Below are positions 17,314-25,181 of a DNA stretch of 39,947 nt, piece after piece. The notes below the pieces were generated by a model, which was not told where the DNA came from, made no database searches, and saw nothing but the letters and a program-made list of their open reading frames with translations. The stretch covers positions 1 through 39,947 of the forward strand of contig CAYRAG010000013.1 of assembly GCA_964422185.1 (NCBI GenBank), read 5' to 3'. The position numbers and the translations under genes were made by a program. Every line of letters begins with the position of its first letter. Within the stretch, counting starts at the first letter, position 1. The DNA is from CALXCT01 sp964422185 (GTDB lineage Bacteria; Bacillota; Clostridia; Oscillospirales; Oscillospiraceae).

Positions 17314-19464
17314 TTACTTTACGCTTTCCCCGGCGGCTTTCCTGGCCTCAATCTCCCGCAGCGCGTCCTTATAGGACAGGTTGACGCGGCCCTTCTCATC
17401 GATCTCGATGACTTTCACCCAGATCATGTCTCCGAGGTGGAGCACATCCTCCACTCTGGCGACCCGGTGGTTGGCCAGCTTGGAGATGTGAACCATGCCG
17501 TCCTTGCCGGGGGCCAGCTCCACGAAAGCGCCGAACTGCATGATGCGCACGACCTTGCCGTAGTACAGCTGGCCCACCTCGGGCACAAACACGATGGTGT
17601 CGATCATCTTCTTGGCGATCTGGCAGGACTCGAGGTTGGGAGAGGCGATGTGAATGGTGCCGTCCTCGTCGATATCCACCTGGGCGCCGGACTCGCCGGT
17701 GATCTTCTGGATGACGGATCCGCCCTTCCCGATGACCTCGCGGATCTTGTCCGGGTCAATCTTCATGGTGAGCATCTTCGGGGCGTTGGGGTTGACCTCA
17801 GGCCGCGGCGCCGGGATGCAGGGGAGGATGACCTCGTCCAGGATGGCGTACCGGGCGTCCCGGGTGATCTCCAGGGCCTCCTTGATGATCTCGTGGGTCA
17901 GGCCGTCGTTCTTCAGATCCATCTGGATGGCGGTGATGCCGGCTTTCGTGCCGGCCACCTTGAAGTCCATCTCGCCGTGGAAGTCCTCCACGCCCTGGAT
18001 GTCGATGAAAGTGGTGAACGAACCGTCATCGTCCTGGATCAGGCCGCAGGAGATGCCGGCCACAGGGGCCTTGATGGGAACGCCCGCGTCCATGAGCGCC
18101 AGGGTGGAGCCGCAGATGGAGCCCTGGGAGGTGGAGCCGTTGGAGGAGAGCACCTCGGACACGACGCGGATGGCGTAGGGGAACTCGTCCACAGAGGGGA
18201 GCACCGGCTCCAGCGCACGCTCGGCCAGTGCGCCGTGGCCTTTTTCGCGCCGGTTGACGGAGCGGGCGGAGCGGGCTTCGCCGGTGGAGTAGGCGGGCAT
18301 GTTGTAGTGGTGGATGTAGCGCTTCTCCGTCTCCTCCCAGATGGTATCCATCTTCTGGCAGGCGGACAGCGTGTTCAGCGTGCACACGGACAGCACCTGG
18401 GTCTGGCCGCGGGTAAACAGGCCGGAACCGTGGACTTTCGGCAGCACGCCGACCTCGGCGGCCAGCGGCCGGATCTCGTTCTTCTGGCGGCCGTCCACCC
18501 GGTGGCCCTCCAGCAGCCAGGCCTTGACGATCTTCTTCTGGAACTTGTAGGTGAACTCGTCCAGGTACTTGTCCATATCCGGGTACTGCTCCAGATACTT
18601 CTCGTGCCAGTGGTCGATCATGGCGTTCCAGCGGGTCTCCCGGACATTCTTGTCGTCGGTGTCCATGGCGGCTTTTGCCTCGTCCATGAAGTTGGCCACG
18701 ATGTCGTCGAACAGCTCCTGATTGAAGTCCGCGTGCTCATACTCAAACTTGGGTTTGCCGATCTCGGCGACGATCTGGTTGATGAACGCCACCTGCTTCT
18801 TGATCTCCTCGTGGGCCTCCACGATGCCCTGGTACATGATGTCGTCCGGGATCTCCTTCGCGCCCGCCTCGATCATGACGACCTTCTCCGCGGTGGCGGC
18901 GACGGTGACATCCATCAGGGAGCTGTGTTTCTGCTCGTTGGTGGGGTTCATGACGATCTGGCCGTCCACATAGCCCACTTCCATGCAGCCGATGGGGCCG
19001 TTCCAGGGGATGTCCGAGTAGGACAGGCAGGCGGAGACGCCCACCATGGCGGTGAACTCGGGCGAGCAGTCCGGATCCAGGCTCATGACGGTGCAGGTGA
19101 CCACGACATCGTTGCGCAGATCGGAGGGGAACAGGGGCCGGATGGGCCGGTCGATCAGACGGCTGGCCAGCACGGCGGGCAGGGAGGGCTGACCCTCGCG
19201 GCGCAGGAAAGAGCCGGGGATGCGGCCCACGGCGTACAGCTTCTCCTCGAAGTCCACGGACAGGGGGAAGAAGTCCACTCCGTCCCGGGGACGGGGCGAC
19301 GCGGTGACCGCCACCATTACGGTGGTCTCGCCGTAGCGGACCATGGCGCTGGCGTTGGCCAGTTCGGCGACCTTGCCCACCTCAATCTTCAGGGGGCGGC
19401 CGGCGACATCCATCTCATAGACTTTGTAGTTGGGGAACTGCTTGTGGGTAATGATGGTTGACAT
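17314..19464 (-). CDS. pnp: Polyribonucleotide nucleotidyltransferase (PNPase)
   Basis: The 716-residue phosphorolytic 3'-5' exoribonuclease acts in mRNA decay. Two RNase-PH-like domains flank an all-helical linker; conserved segments include GRIPGSFLRREGQPS, RLIDRPIRPLFP, LLEGHRVDGR and RREKGHGALAERAL, followed by SNGSTSQGSICGSTLALMDAG. A KH domain has the GxxG loop in IREVIGKGGSVIQKI, and a C-terminal S1 domain starts at GQLYYGKVVRI. The ATG at 19464 follows AAAGGAGTG; the longer open frame upstream lies in the structured leader. It is the second gene after rpsO, the usual bacterial order, and is separated from it by a partial terminator and a long hairpin that could be used for autoregulation. 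Confidence 0.98.
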   Translation of the reverse strand: MSTIITHKQFPNYKVYEMDVAGRPLKIEVGKVAELANASAMVRYGETTVMVAVTASPRPRDGVDFFPLSVDFEEKLYAVGRIPGSFLRREGQPSLPAVLASRLIDRPIRPLFPSDLRNDVVVTCTVMSLDPDCSPEFTAMVGVSACLSYSDIPWNGPIGCMEVGYVDGQIVMNPTNEQKHSSLMDVTVAATAEKVVMIEAGAKEIPDDIMYQGIVEAHEEIKKQVAFINQIVAEIGKPKFEYEHADFNQELFDDIVANFMDEAKAAMDTDDKNVRETRWNAMIDHWHEKYLEQYPDMDKYLDEFTYKFQKKIVKAWLLEGHRVDGRQKNEIRPLAAEVGVLPKVHGSGLFTRGQTQVLSVCTLNTLSACQKMDTIWEETEKRYIHHYNMPAYSTGEARSARSVNRREKGHGALAERALEPVLPSVDEFPYAIRVVSEVLSSNGSTSQGSICGSTLALMDAGVPIKAPVAGISCGLIQDDDGSFTTFIDIQGVEDFHGEMDFKVAGTKAGITAIQMDLKNDGLTHEIIKEALEITRDARYAILDEVILPCIPAPRPEVNPNAPKMLTMKIDPDKIREVIGKGGSVIQKITGESGAQVDIDEDGTIHIASPNLESCQIAKKMIDTIVFVPEVGQLYYGKVVRIMQFGAFVELAPGKDGMVHISKLANHRVARVEDVLHLGDMIWVKVIEIDEKGRVNLSYKDALREIEARKAAGESVK

Positions 19465-19489
19465 GAAATACACTCCTTTTCCTGATGTA

Positions 19490-19583
19490 TCCGGAGCGTA
19501 CCGCGGCCGTTTAGCACTTGAAGCTGCTGCCGCGTCCGCGGCGGCGGTACCTTCAACTGCTAAAAGCGCGTTGCGGCTCCGGA
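19490..19583 (-). promoter_or_regulatory. Long imperfect hairpin in the pnp leader
   Basis: The two sides of this 94-base segment are imperfect reverse complements. One end starts TCCGGAGC and the other ends GCTCCGGA, with TTTAGCACTTGAAG opposite CTTCAACTGCTAAAA, and the centre is GC-rich (GCTGCCGCG/CGCGGCGGC type). The hairpin sits between rpsO and pnp, 25 bases before the pnp start. In enterobacteria a double-stranded pnp leader is cut by RNase III and lets PNPase repress itself; a similar role here is inferred. Confidence 0.7.
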
Positions 19584-19601
19584 TTTTTGTCCTCACGGGA
19601 A

Positions 19602-19636
19602 AAAGGGGCAGCGCGGTTTGATCGTGCTGCCCCTTT
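19602..19636 (-). terminator. Terminator or attenuator after rpsO
   Basis: A perfect 11-bp stem (AAAGGGGCAGC with GCTGCCCCTTT) lies 6 bases past the rpsO stop; on the minus strand a T run extends beyond it. Because pnp follows without another clear promoter, partial read-through is expected. Confidence 0.8.
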
Positions 19637-19641
19637 CCTAA

Positions 19642-19908
19642 TTACTTTCTGATGCCCAGTTTGGCAATGATGGCGCGGTAGCGCTCGATGTCCTTGTCCA
19701 TCAGGTAGTCCAGCAGCTTGCGGCGTTTGCCGATCATCTTGTACAGGCCACGGCGGCTGTGGTTGTCGTGGGGATGCACTTTCAGATGCTCTGTGAGCTC
19801 CTTGATGCGGGCGGTGAGGATGGCAATCTGTACCTCGGGCGAGCCGGTGTCCGTCTCGTGGGTACGGTTGGCCTCGATAATGGCTGTCTTTTCGTCCTTG
19901 CGGATCAT
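19642..19908 (-). CDS. rpsO: 30S ribosomal protein S15
   Basis: The 88-residue protein is a complete S15 (MIRKDEKTAIIEANRTHETD, then TGSPEVQIAILTARI, HPHDNHSRRGLYKMIGKRRKLLDYL). It binds the central domain of 16S rRNA early in 30S assembly and often represses its own mRNA. An AAAGGTGG ribosome site lies before the ATG. It is the first gene of the rpsO-pnp unit, with a good promoter about 135 bases upstream, so there is room for a regulatory leader. Confidence 0.98.
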   Translation of the reverse strand: MIRKDEKTAIIEANRTHETDTGSPEVQIAILTARIKELTEHLKVHPHDNHSRRGLYKMIGKRRKLLDYLMDKDIERYRAIIAKLGIRK

Positions 19909-20043
19909 GGGAACTGTTCCACCTTTCTCGTTATTTGCCGCCGGGCCGGGTGCTGGGCGGGTGAATTCCCCGCGGATACGGGCATTTCTCCCAGGACTAA
20001 GTCCGGGGCAGTTCAGGCGTGCGCCTGAATTACAGACTTCGAG

Positions 20044-20072
20044 ACTATACCATAAAACTCACCGGTTGTAAA
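20044..20072 (-). promoter_or_regulatory. Promoter of rpsO-pnp
   Basis: On the minus strand TTTACA (-35, 20067-20072) and TATAGT (-10, 20044-20049) are exactly 17 bases apart. The leader to rpsO is about 130 bases long. Confidence 0.8.
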
Positions 20073-20200
20073 GAAGAAAAAATTCTTTTTCCGCGCCCTC
20101 AGGCCGCGAACCGCGCCGAAATCCGCCGGTTTGGCGGGGAGGACGCGCCGGTGCCCGCCCGGGCGCCGCGGCCGCCGGGTAGCGGGCGCGGGAGAGAGAA

Positions 20201-20226
20201 CGCCCGGCTCCCTGGGGAGCCGGGCG
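20201..20226 (-). terminator. Terminator of the ricT operon
   Basis: A perfect 11-bp stem CGCCCGGCTCC with a four-base loop lies 12 bases after the ricT stop; TTCTCTCTCC follows on the minus strand. Confidence 0.75.
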
Positions 20227-20238
20227 CAGGAACGCGTG

Positions 20239-21567
20239 TCAGGGCTGGGACTGCCTGGGGTGCGGCGACCCGCTGCCGCCGGACTTCTTCTGGTGGTAGT
20301 AGCGGTGGCGGCTGCCGCTTTTGCCGCTCTTTTTCTCCCCCTGGGACTGGGCCGCTTTCGCCTCCGGAGAGGCCTGCTTCTCGGAGGGGGACTTCCCCTG
20401 CTTTTCCTGGGAGCCTTTCCCCTGCTTTCCCGAGGCGGGTTTGCCCTGCTTCTCCGCGGCGCCCTGGGTGTGCTTCTCCTGCTTGCCCTGGGCGGACTTT
20501 TCCGGGGAGGCGCTCGCGTGATGCCCTTTCCCGCCCCGGCGGTGCCGGCGGGAGCGGTGCGGCTCCTCCGGCGTCTCCTCCGCGGGGGCGGCCCACTCCT
20601 CCGCATGTTCTGAGAACCCGGCCTCCTCCGGATAGTCGTAGTCCGGCTCCTCCCCGAAGCCCGGGTAGTCCGCCAGGATGCTGCGCTCCGGCTCCTTGCG
20701 GAGTTTGGCCAGCTCCTCCAGCGGGGGCTCCACATAGTCCTCCGGCCGCTTGCCCTTGCCGTTGCGGATGATCCGCATCTCGCAGTTCTGGTAGCACTTG
20801 GGCGTCTCCGGAGCGGAGTCCAGCCGGACTTTCGCCGTCTCCTGCAGCAGGTTCACCTGGCACACGGTGCCCGCGCCGTCCGGGGTCTCCACAAAGGACT
20901 CGTTTTTGGGCATCCGCTTCGCCGCGTCCTCATAGGCCTCCTGCTCGTATTTCAGGCAGCACATCAGCCGCCCGCAGGTGCCGGAGATCTTCGTGGGGTT
21001 CAGGGACAGGTTCTGGGTCTTCGCCATCTTGATGGAGACGGGCTGGAACTCGTTCAGGAACATGGTGCAGCACAGGGGATTGCCGCAGACGCCCAGACCG
21101 CCGATCATCCTGGCCTCGTCGCGTACGCCGATCTGGCGCAGCTCGATGCGCGCGTGGAGGGCGCTGGCCAGATCTTTCACCAGGGCCCGGAAATCCACGC
21201 GGTCGTCCGAGGTGAAGAAGAAAGTGACCTTGTTCCCCTCAAAGCTGTATTTCACATCCACCAGTTTCATGTCCAGCCCGTGGGCGGCGATCCGCTCCTC
21301 GCAGATGCGGGCCGCACGGGTCTCGCGCTCCCGGTTCTGCTCCGCGGTCTGGACATCCTCCGGCGTGGCGATGCGGACGACGCTCCGCAGAGGCTGGACG
21401 ATGGCGTTGTCCTCCACCATGGTGTTGCCCGTCACACAGGAGGCGAACTCCAGCCCGCGGGCGGTCTCCACGATGACGGAGGCGCCCGCCTCCACACTCA
21501 GGCCGGCGGGGTCAAAGTAATACTGTTTTCCGCTGCCGTTAAAATTGACGCCAATGATTTCGGTCAT
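20239..21567 (-). CDS. ricT: RicT/YaaT-family PSP1-domain protein with a long low-complexity tail
   Basis: The 442-residue protein carries the PSP1 C-terminal domain and matches Bacillus RicT (YaaT), part of the RicAFT complex that works with RNase Y in mRNA maturation and in sporulation/competence. The iron-sulfur cysteines are visible: Cys161, Cys166 and Cys167 in GVCGNPLCC, and Cys198, Cys203 and Cys204 in CGRLMCC. The family core ends near residue 290. The last 130 or so residues are unusual: an acidic stretch, then an Arg/His-rich block, then Lys/Gln/Gly/Ser repeats (EKQGK, GKQGK units). The ATG follows AGGAGG. holB lies 53 bases upstream in the same direction. The tail is unlike the Bacillus protein and may bind RNA or partners. 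Confidence 0.93.
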   Translation of the reverse strand: MTEIIGVNFNGSGKQYYFDPAGLSVEAGASVIVETARGLEFASCVTGNTMVEDNAIVQPLRSVVRIATPEDVQTAEQNRERETRAARICEERIAAHGLDMKLVDVKYSFEGNKVTFFFTSDDRVDFRALVKDLASALHARIELRQIGVRDEARMIGGLGVCGNPLCCTMFLNEFQPVSIKMAKTQNLSLNPTKISGTCGRLMCCLKYEQEAYEDAAKRMPKNESFVETPDGAGTVCQVNLLQETAKVRLDSAPETPKCYQNCEMRIIRNGKGKRPEDYVEPPLEELAKLRKEPERSILADYPGFGEEPDYDYPEEAGFSEHAEEWAAPAEETPEEPHRSRRHRRGGKGHHASASPEKSAQGKQEKHTQGAAEKQGKPASGKQGKGSQEKQGKSPSEKQASPEAKAAQSQGEKKSGKSGSRHRYYHQKKSGGSGSPHPRQSQP

Positions 21568-21620
21568 GGGATCCTCCTATAGATATTCACATCAGGGTAC
21601 AGCCCGCGGAAGAGCGGGCG

Positions 21621-22562
21621 CTACAGCCGGGAAAAGGAGGCGGCAAGCCAGCCGGCGAGACTGCCCGAACTGGCGTTGAACTCGCACGCGGTCCGCATGC
21701 GATCCACCTCGCGGGCGGCGCCGGACAGGCGCTTTCGCCGCTCCGTCTCCTGACCCGCGCCGGCAAGCTCCCGGCACAGGACGGTGTACACGGTGTCCAG
21801 CAGGGCGCTCATCCGCTCCCGCTTCCACTTCTCCAGGGAGACAGCCAGCTCCATCCGCTCCAGCTCCGAGCCGGTTTCCAGCGTGCCGACCAGCCGCTCC
21901 GCCAGGGACAGCAGCTCCGTGTCCTCCTGCTCCGCGCCGGACAGCCCGTCCACCGCCCGGCCCAGAATTCCGCCGCACCGCGCGGCGGCGGCCTCCACGG
22001 CGCCCGCGTCCGCGTCCGGGAACCGGGCGCGCAGCCACCGGACGCACTCCTGAGGTTCCACCGGCGTGAGCTGGAGCGTCTCGCAGCGGGAGCGCACGGT
22101 GGGCAGCAGGGCCCCGGCGTTGTCCGCCAGCAGCAGGAAGGCGGCATAGGCCGGCCCCTCCTCCAGCAGCTTGAGCATCGCGTTCTGGGCGCTGGCGTTC
22201 ATGGACTGGGCGTCCTCAATGAGATAGACTTTCCGGGCCGCCTCGTTGGGCCGGATATAGGCGTCCGCACGCATCTGGCGCACCTGGCCCACGGTGAGAT
22301 CCCTGCCCTGCTCGCCGGAGACCGTGATGACATCCGGATGGATGCCTGCCGCGGTTTTCCGGCAGTCCAGGCAGGCGCCGCAGGGGACATCTGTGCCCCC
22401 GGAGCACACGAACGCCGCGGAGAGCAGGTTGGCCAGCGTGTGTTTTCCTATGCCCTTCGGGCCCGTCAGGATATAGGCGTGAGACAGTCCCCGGGCCTGG
22501 TACTGCGCGGAGATCTGCTCTTTCAAAGCGCGGTTTCCCGCAAGCGTGTCCAGTTTTATCAT
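21621..22562 (-). CDS. holB: DNA polymerase III delta' subunit
   Basis: The 313-residue AAA+ clamp-loader subunit has Walker A GPKGIGKHT (34-42), a four-cysteine zinc site (Cys53, Cys61, Cys64, Cys67 in VPCGACLDC), a Walker B-like VYLIEDAQ and the arginine-finger SRC motif in VRSRCETL. It works in the replisome loading the beta clamp. Its ATG overlaps the darA stop by four bases, so the genes are translationally coupled. The order darA-holB-ricT matches Bacillus apart from the missing yaaR and tmk. The C-terminal half is poorly conserved, as is usual. Confidence 0.93.
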   Translation of the reverse strand: MIKLDTLAGNRALKEQISAQYQARGLSHAYILTGPKGIGKHTLANLLSAAFVCSGGTDVPCGACLDCRKTAAGIHPDVITVSGEQGRDLTVGQVRQMRADAYIRPNEAARKVYLIEDAQSMNASAQNAMLKLLEEGPAYAAFLLLADNAGALLPTVRSRCETLQLTPVEPQECVRWLRARFPDADAGAVEAAAARCGGILGRAVDGLSGAEQEDTELLSLAERLVGTLETGSELERMELAVSLEKWKRERMSALLDTVYTVLCRELAGAGQETERRKRLSGAAREVDRMRTACEFNASSGSLAGWLAASFSRL

Positions 22563-22882
22563 ATCCGCTCAAACCGCTCCACATCGATGACAAAAATGGT
22601 GGCGCCTCCCACGGTGACCTCCACCGGCATGCCGGAGGTGTAGGAATGGCTCAGTTCGTTTTCCGATTCGACCATCTGCTTCCGGCTGTGGGAGTGGGCG
22701 CGCACGATGTCGATGACCGTCTGCACCCGCTCCTCGTCCACGCCGATGAGCAAAGTGACATTTCCCGCGCTGAGTAGACCGCCGGCGGTGGACAGCCGGG
22801 TGGAGGAGAATCCGCGGCGGGAAAGCGCCTGTGTGATGGCGGAGGCGTCGTCCCCATTGACGATGCAGATGACAAGCTTCAT
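22559..22882 (-). CDS. darA: Cyclic di-AMP receptor DarA/PstA (PII-like)
   Basis: The 107-residue protein matches the DUF970/PstA family of PII-like trimers that bind c-di-AMP. Conserved pieces are MKLVICIVN, the LSTAGGLLSAGNVTLLIGV core with its TGG-type loop, the flexible T-loop segment before VEVTVGGATIFVIDVERFER, and the length (109 in Bacillus). The ATG at 22882 follows GAAGGAGGGG. Targets of the protein are still unclear in any species. The gene is 59 bases behind the MBL gene and overlaps holB. Confidence 0.93.
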   Translation of the reverse strand: MKLVICIVNGDDASAITQALSRRGFSSTRLSTAGGLLSAGNVTLLIGVDEERVQTVIDIVRAHSHSRKQMVESENELSHSYTSGMPVEVTVGGATIFVIDVERFERI

Positions 22883-22941
22883 GAGAACCCCTCCTTCTTC
22901 CCGCGGCCTCCGGTGCGCGGGAAACGGATCCGGCCGCGGCG

Positions 22942-23553
22942 CTACCGGACCGGATAGACCGGCACAATGACGCCGGGCGCACCCTCCGCGGGGAAGGTGT
23001 TTCCGGTCAGGCGGGTGATCTGATCCGCCGGCCACAGTTCCAGGAAGCGGTCCACCGGGCCCACCGCGGGCAGGCCGTACGGCTTGTGGCGGTAGTGCAT
23101 GGGCACGACCCTGGGGGCGGCAATCTGATCGCAGACGGTTTTCGCGGCCCTGGCGTCGATGGTGAAAAAGCCGCCCACCGGAACCAGCACCATATCCACT
23201 TTGCCGATGGCCTCAACCTGCTCCGGGCTCAGGAGATGGCCCAGATCGCCCAGATGGGCGACAGACACGCCGCCGGCGGTGAAGATGTGAATGGTGTTCT
23301 CTCCGCGCCTGGCGCCGCCGGCGTCGTCGTGGAAGACCTGCACCGTCCGGATGGAGAAAGGAGTCTGCGCGGGCGGAAGGAGTTTGACCCGATCCACCGC
23401 GTGGTGATCGTCATGTCCGTGGCTGCATACCACCTGGTGCGCCTCCACGGCCAGTTTCGGGTAGCCGGGCACGCCGGTGTAGGGATCCACCGCCACGCGG
23501 TACCCGTCCTGTTCCAGCACGAAGCAGGAATGTCCCATCCAGGTAAGTTCCAT
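22942..23553 (-). CDS. MBL-fold metallohydrolase (UlaG-like)
   Basis: The 203-residue protein has the metallo-beta-lactamase metal motif HxHxDH as H45-G-H-D-D-H50, preceded by MELTWMGHSCF and VDPY, as in UlaG/UPF0173-type hydrolases. The later ligands are probably the HLGDLGH stretch and the His in PMHYRH. It is a cytosolic enzyme with no signal peptide. The substrate is unknown; related proteins cleave lactones or phosphodiesters. The ATG at 23553 lies behind CTGGAGG. It is the first gene of the operon with darA, holB and ricT, in the place where Bacillus has tmk. Confidence 0.88.
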   Translation of the reverse strand: MELTWMGHSCFVLEQDGYRVAVDPYTGVPGYPKLAVEAHQVVCSHGHDDHHAVDRVKLLPPAQTPFSIRTVQVFHDDAGGARRGENTIHIFTAGGVSVAHLGDLGHLLSPEQVEAIGKVDMVLVPVGGFFTIDARAAKTVCDQIAAPRVVPMHYRHKPYGLPAVGPVDRFLELWPADQITRLTGNTFPAEGAPGVIVPVYPVR

Positions 23554-23592
23554 AAAGTCCGCCTCCAGAGTGATTTTTTATCCTGTGGCGGT

Positions 23593-23621
23593 ATTATATC
23601 AGAATTTCGCGGCTTTGCCAA
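23593..23621 (-). promoter_or_regulatory. Promoter of the MBL-darA-holB-ricT operon
   Basis: On the minus strand TTGGCA (-35, 23616-23621) and a perfect TATAAT (-10, 23593-23598) are 17 bases apart, about 40 bases before the MBL start. Confidence 0.78.
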
Positions 23622-23725
23622 CCCCCGCGGCAGGACAGGCCGGAAGTGCCTGGAGCGGGCGCGATCCGGGGTACCCGGCCGGCCGAAGTTCCGCCGCCGG
23701 CAGGCCCTGTCCGGCCGTTTGTTTT

Positions 23726-23747
23726 GCGCGTTCACAGATTGTTTACA
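23726..23747 (+). repeat. Upstream box shared by both hsp20 promoters, copy 1
   Basis: The 22-base box differs from copy 2 (24417-24438) at a single base; it begins GCGCGTTCACA and ends ATTGTTTACA. It lies 6 bases before the CIRCE element. It could be an UP-like element, a second regulator site or a leftover of the duplication. Confidence 0.7.
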
Positions 23748-23753
23748 GTAAAA

Positions 23754-23780
23754 TTAGCACTCGCCTATTGACAGTGCTAA
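23754..23780 (+). promoter_or_regulatory. CIRCE operator of the first hsp20 gene
   Basis: TTAGCACTC-N9-CAGTGCTAA matches the CIRCE consensus TTAGCACTC-N9-GAGTGCTAA except at one base. It overlaps the -35 box, so HrcA binding should block transcription until heat shock. Confidence 0.92.
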
Positions 23781-23795
23781 TTTTTGGAGTATAAT
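23768..23795 (+). promoter_or_regulatory. Promoter of the first hsp20 gene
   Basis: A perfect TTGACA (23768-23773), within CIRCE, and a perfect TATAAT (23790-23795) are 16 bases apart. The leader to the gene is about 100 bases. Confidence 0.88.
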
Positions 23796-23904
23796 AAGGC
23801 TCGAACAAAGGGAGAGGGTTCGAAAGAGAACCTCCTCGAACACGAAGCAGTACCCACCGCACGGCGGATCCCGCCGGCGGGCTTCAGAAAGGAAGTATGT
23901 GATT

Positions 23905-24360
23905 ATGTTACTGCCCGGTATTTTCAGAGAGAACCTGTTTGACGACCTCATGGAACCGTTTGACGAGATGGAGCGCGAGATGGAGCGTGCGGACAAACGG
24001 CTTTACGGCAGGAATGCCCGGCGCGAGATGAAGACCGATGTCCACGAGACCGAGAACGGCTACGAGATTGACATGGATCTGCCCGGGTTCAAAAAGGATC
24101 AGATCCAGCTGGAGCTGCAGGACGGCTGCCTGACCATCACCGCGGCCAAGGGGCTGGACAGGGAGGAGAAAGACAAGGCCGGCAGGCTCGTCCGCCACGA
24201 GCGCTACGCGGGCGCGATGCAGCGCAGCTTCTATGTGGGGGAGAATGTCACCGAGGAGGATGTGAAAGCCAGATTTGAGGACGGCGTGCTGCACCTGGAG
24301 CTGCCCAGGGATGAGGCCGCGAAGCTTCCGGAGAAGAAGACCATCATGATCGAGGGCTGA
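23905..24360 (+). CDS. Small heat shock protein Hsp20, copy 1
   Basis: The 151-residue ATP-independent holdase chaperone has a short N-terminal arm beginning MLLPGIFRENLFDDLMEPF, an alpha-crystallin domain from about residue 35 (KTDVHETENGYEIDMDLPGF) to 135, and the beta-strand region GVLHLELPRDE. There is no separate I-X-I tail beyond KKTIMIEG, which itself supplies an IMI motif. The ATG at 23905 is preferred over the GTG at 23899 because the paralogue starts at the equivalent ATG and AAAGGAAG lies at the right distance. Expression is expected to be heat-inducible through CIRCE/HrcA. The second copy lies 233 bases downstream. Confidence 0.94.
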   Translation: MLLPGIFRENLFDDLMEPFDEMEREMERADKRLYGRNARREMKTDVHETENGYEIDMDLPGFKKDQIQLELQDGCLTITAAKGLDREEKDKAGRLVRHERYAGAMQRSFYVGENVTEEDVKARFEDGVLHLELPRDEAAKLPEKKTIMIEG

Positions 24361-24416
24361 CCGTTTTCCGGAAAGGCGGCTTTTCCGCCAGGTGGAGGGC
24401 CCGGAATGGTACCGTG

Positions 24417-24438
24417 GCGCGTTCACAAATTGTTTACA
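24417..24438 (+). repeat. Upstream box shared by both hsp20 promoters, copy 2
   Basis: This is the second copy of the box at 23726-23747, with one base changed (AAATTG for AGATTG) and 5 bases before its CIRCE element. It shows that the promoter region was duplicated together with the gene. Confidence 0.7.
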
Positions 24439-24443
24439 CAAAA

Positions 24444-24470
24444 TTAGCACTCGCCTCTTGACAGTGCTAA
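24444..24470 (+). promoter_or_regulatory. CIRCE operator of the second hsp20 gene
   Basis: The arms TTAGCACTC and CAGTGCTAA are the same as in the first copy, including the same deviation from consensus, with a 9-base centre that differs by one base. Confidence 0.92.
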
Positions 24471-24485
24471 AATCCGGTGTAAAAT
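24458..24485 (+). promoter_or_regulatory. Promoter of the second hsp20 gene
   Basis: TTGACA (24458-24463) and TAAAAT (24480-24485) are 16 bases apart. The weaker -10 box suggests lower output than from copy 1. Confidence 0.85.
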
Positions 24486-24593
24486 AAGAGTTGTTCAAAG
24501 GAAGGGGAGCGGGAGAGGATCTCCCCGCCGAAAAACGGAACACACCGCACGGCGGCCCACGCCAGGCGGATAACAGAAAGGAAGTATGGGATT

Positions 24594-25037
24594 ATGTTAG
24601 TACCCAGCATTTTCAGAGAGAGCCTGTTCGATGACTTTATGGATCCGTTCTACGGGTTCGAGCGCGATACGAAGCGCAGCGACAACCGCAGTGTCATGCA
24701 TGAGATGAAGACCGATGTGCACGAGACGGACACCGGCTACGAGATCGACATGGATCTGCCCGGGTTCAAGAAGGATCAGATCCGGCTGGAGCTGCAGGAC
24801 GGCTACCTGACCATCACCGCCACCAGGTCGGCGGATCATGAGGAGAAGAACAGGGCCGGAAAGCTCATCCGCCAGGAGCGCTTCTCGGGCGCGATGCAGC
24901 GCAGCTTCTATGTAGGGGAGCATGTCACCGAGGAGGATGTGAAGGCGAAGTTCGAGGATGGCGTGCTTCATCTGGAGCTGCCCAAGGAAGAGGCCAAGAA
25001 GCTTCCGGAGAAGAAGACCATCATGATTGAGGGTTAA
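24594..25037 (+). CDS. Small heat shock protein Hsp20, copy 2
   Basis: The 147-residue paralogue of the preceding gene shares most of the alpha-crystallin domain (EIDMDLPGFKKDQI, AMQRSFYVGE, EEDVKAKFEDGVLHLELP, KLPEKKTIMIEG). It differs mainly in the N-terminal arm: residues 20-35 are rich in Arg/Asp/Ser and shorter than in copy 1. The arm controls oligomer size and client choice in this family, so the two proteins may be specialised or form mixed oligomers. An AGAAAGGAAG ribosome site precedes the ATG. A strong terminator follows at 25091. Confidence 0.94.
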   Translation: MLVPSIFRESLFDDFMDPFYGFERDTKRSDNRSVMHEMKTDVHETDTGYEIDMDLPGFKKDQIRLELQDGYLTITATRSADHEEKNRAGKLIRQERFSGAMQRSFYVGEHVTEEDVKAKFEDGVLHLELPKEEAKKLPEKKTIMIEG

Positions 25038-25090
25038 TCCGCCCCGGCGAAGTTCCCGCTGTGGGCGGGAGCAGGAGTTTCGGGCAGAGA

Positions 25091-25130
25091 TACAGCGAGG
25101 CGCGGTTCTGCGGAACCGCGCCTCGTTGTA
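25091..25130 (+). terminator. Terminator of the second hsp20 gene
   Basis: An 18-bp stem with one G-T pair and a TGCG loop (arm TACAGCGAGGCGCGGTTC) lies 54 bases after the stop. No long T run follows. Confidence 0.75.
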
Positions 25131-25181
25131 TGTGCCATCAGCGCCTCCGGGCCGGACGGGATCCGGGAGGCGGAACAGGAA

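Noticed and set aside
23633..23712. A GGACAGGC / GCCCTGTCC pairing between the MBL and hsp20 genes
   Set aside because: The arms are short and far apart with a bulge; no T run follows and neither diverging gene needs a terminator there.
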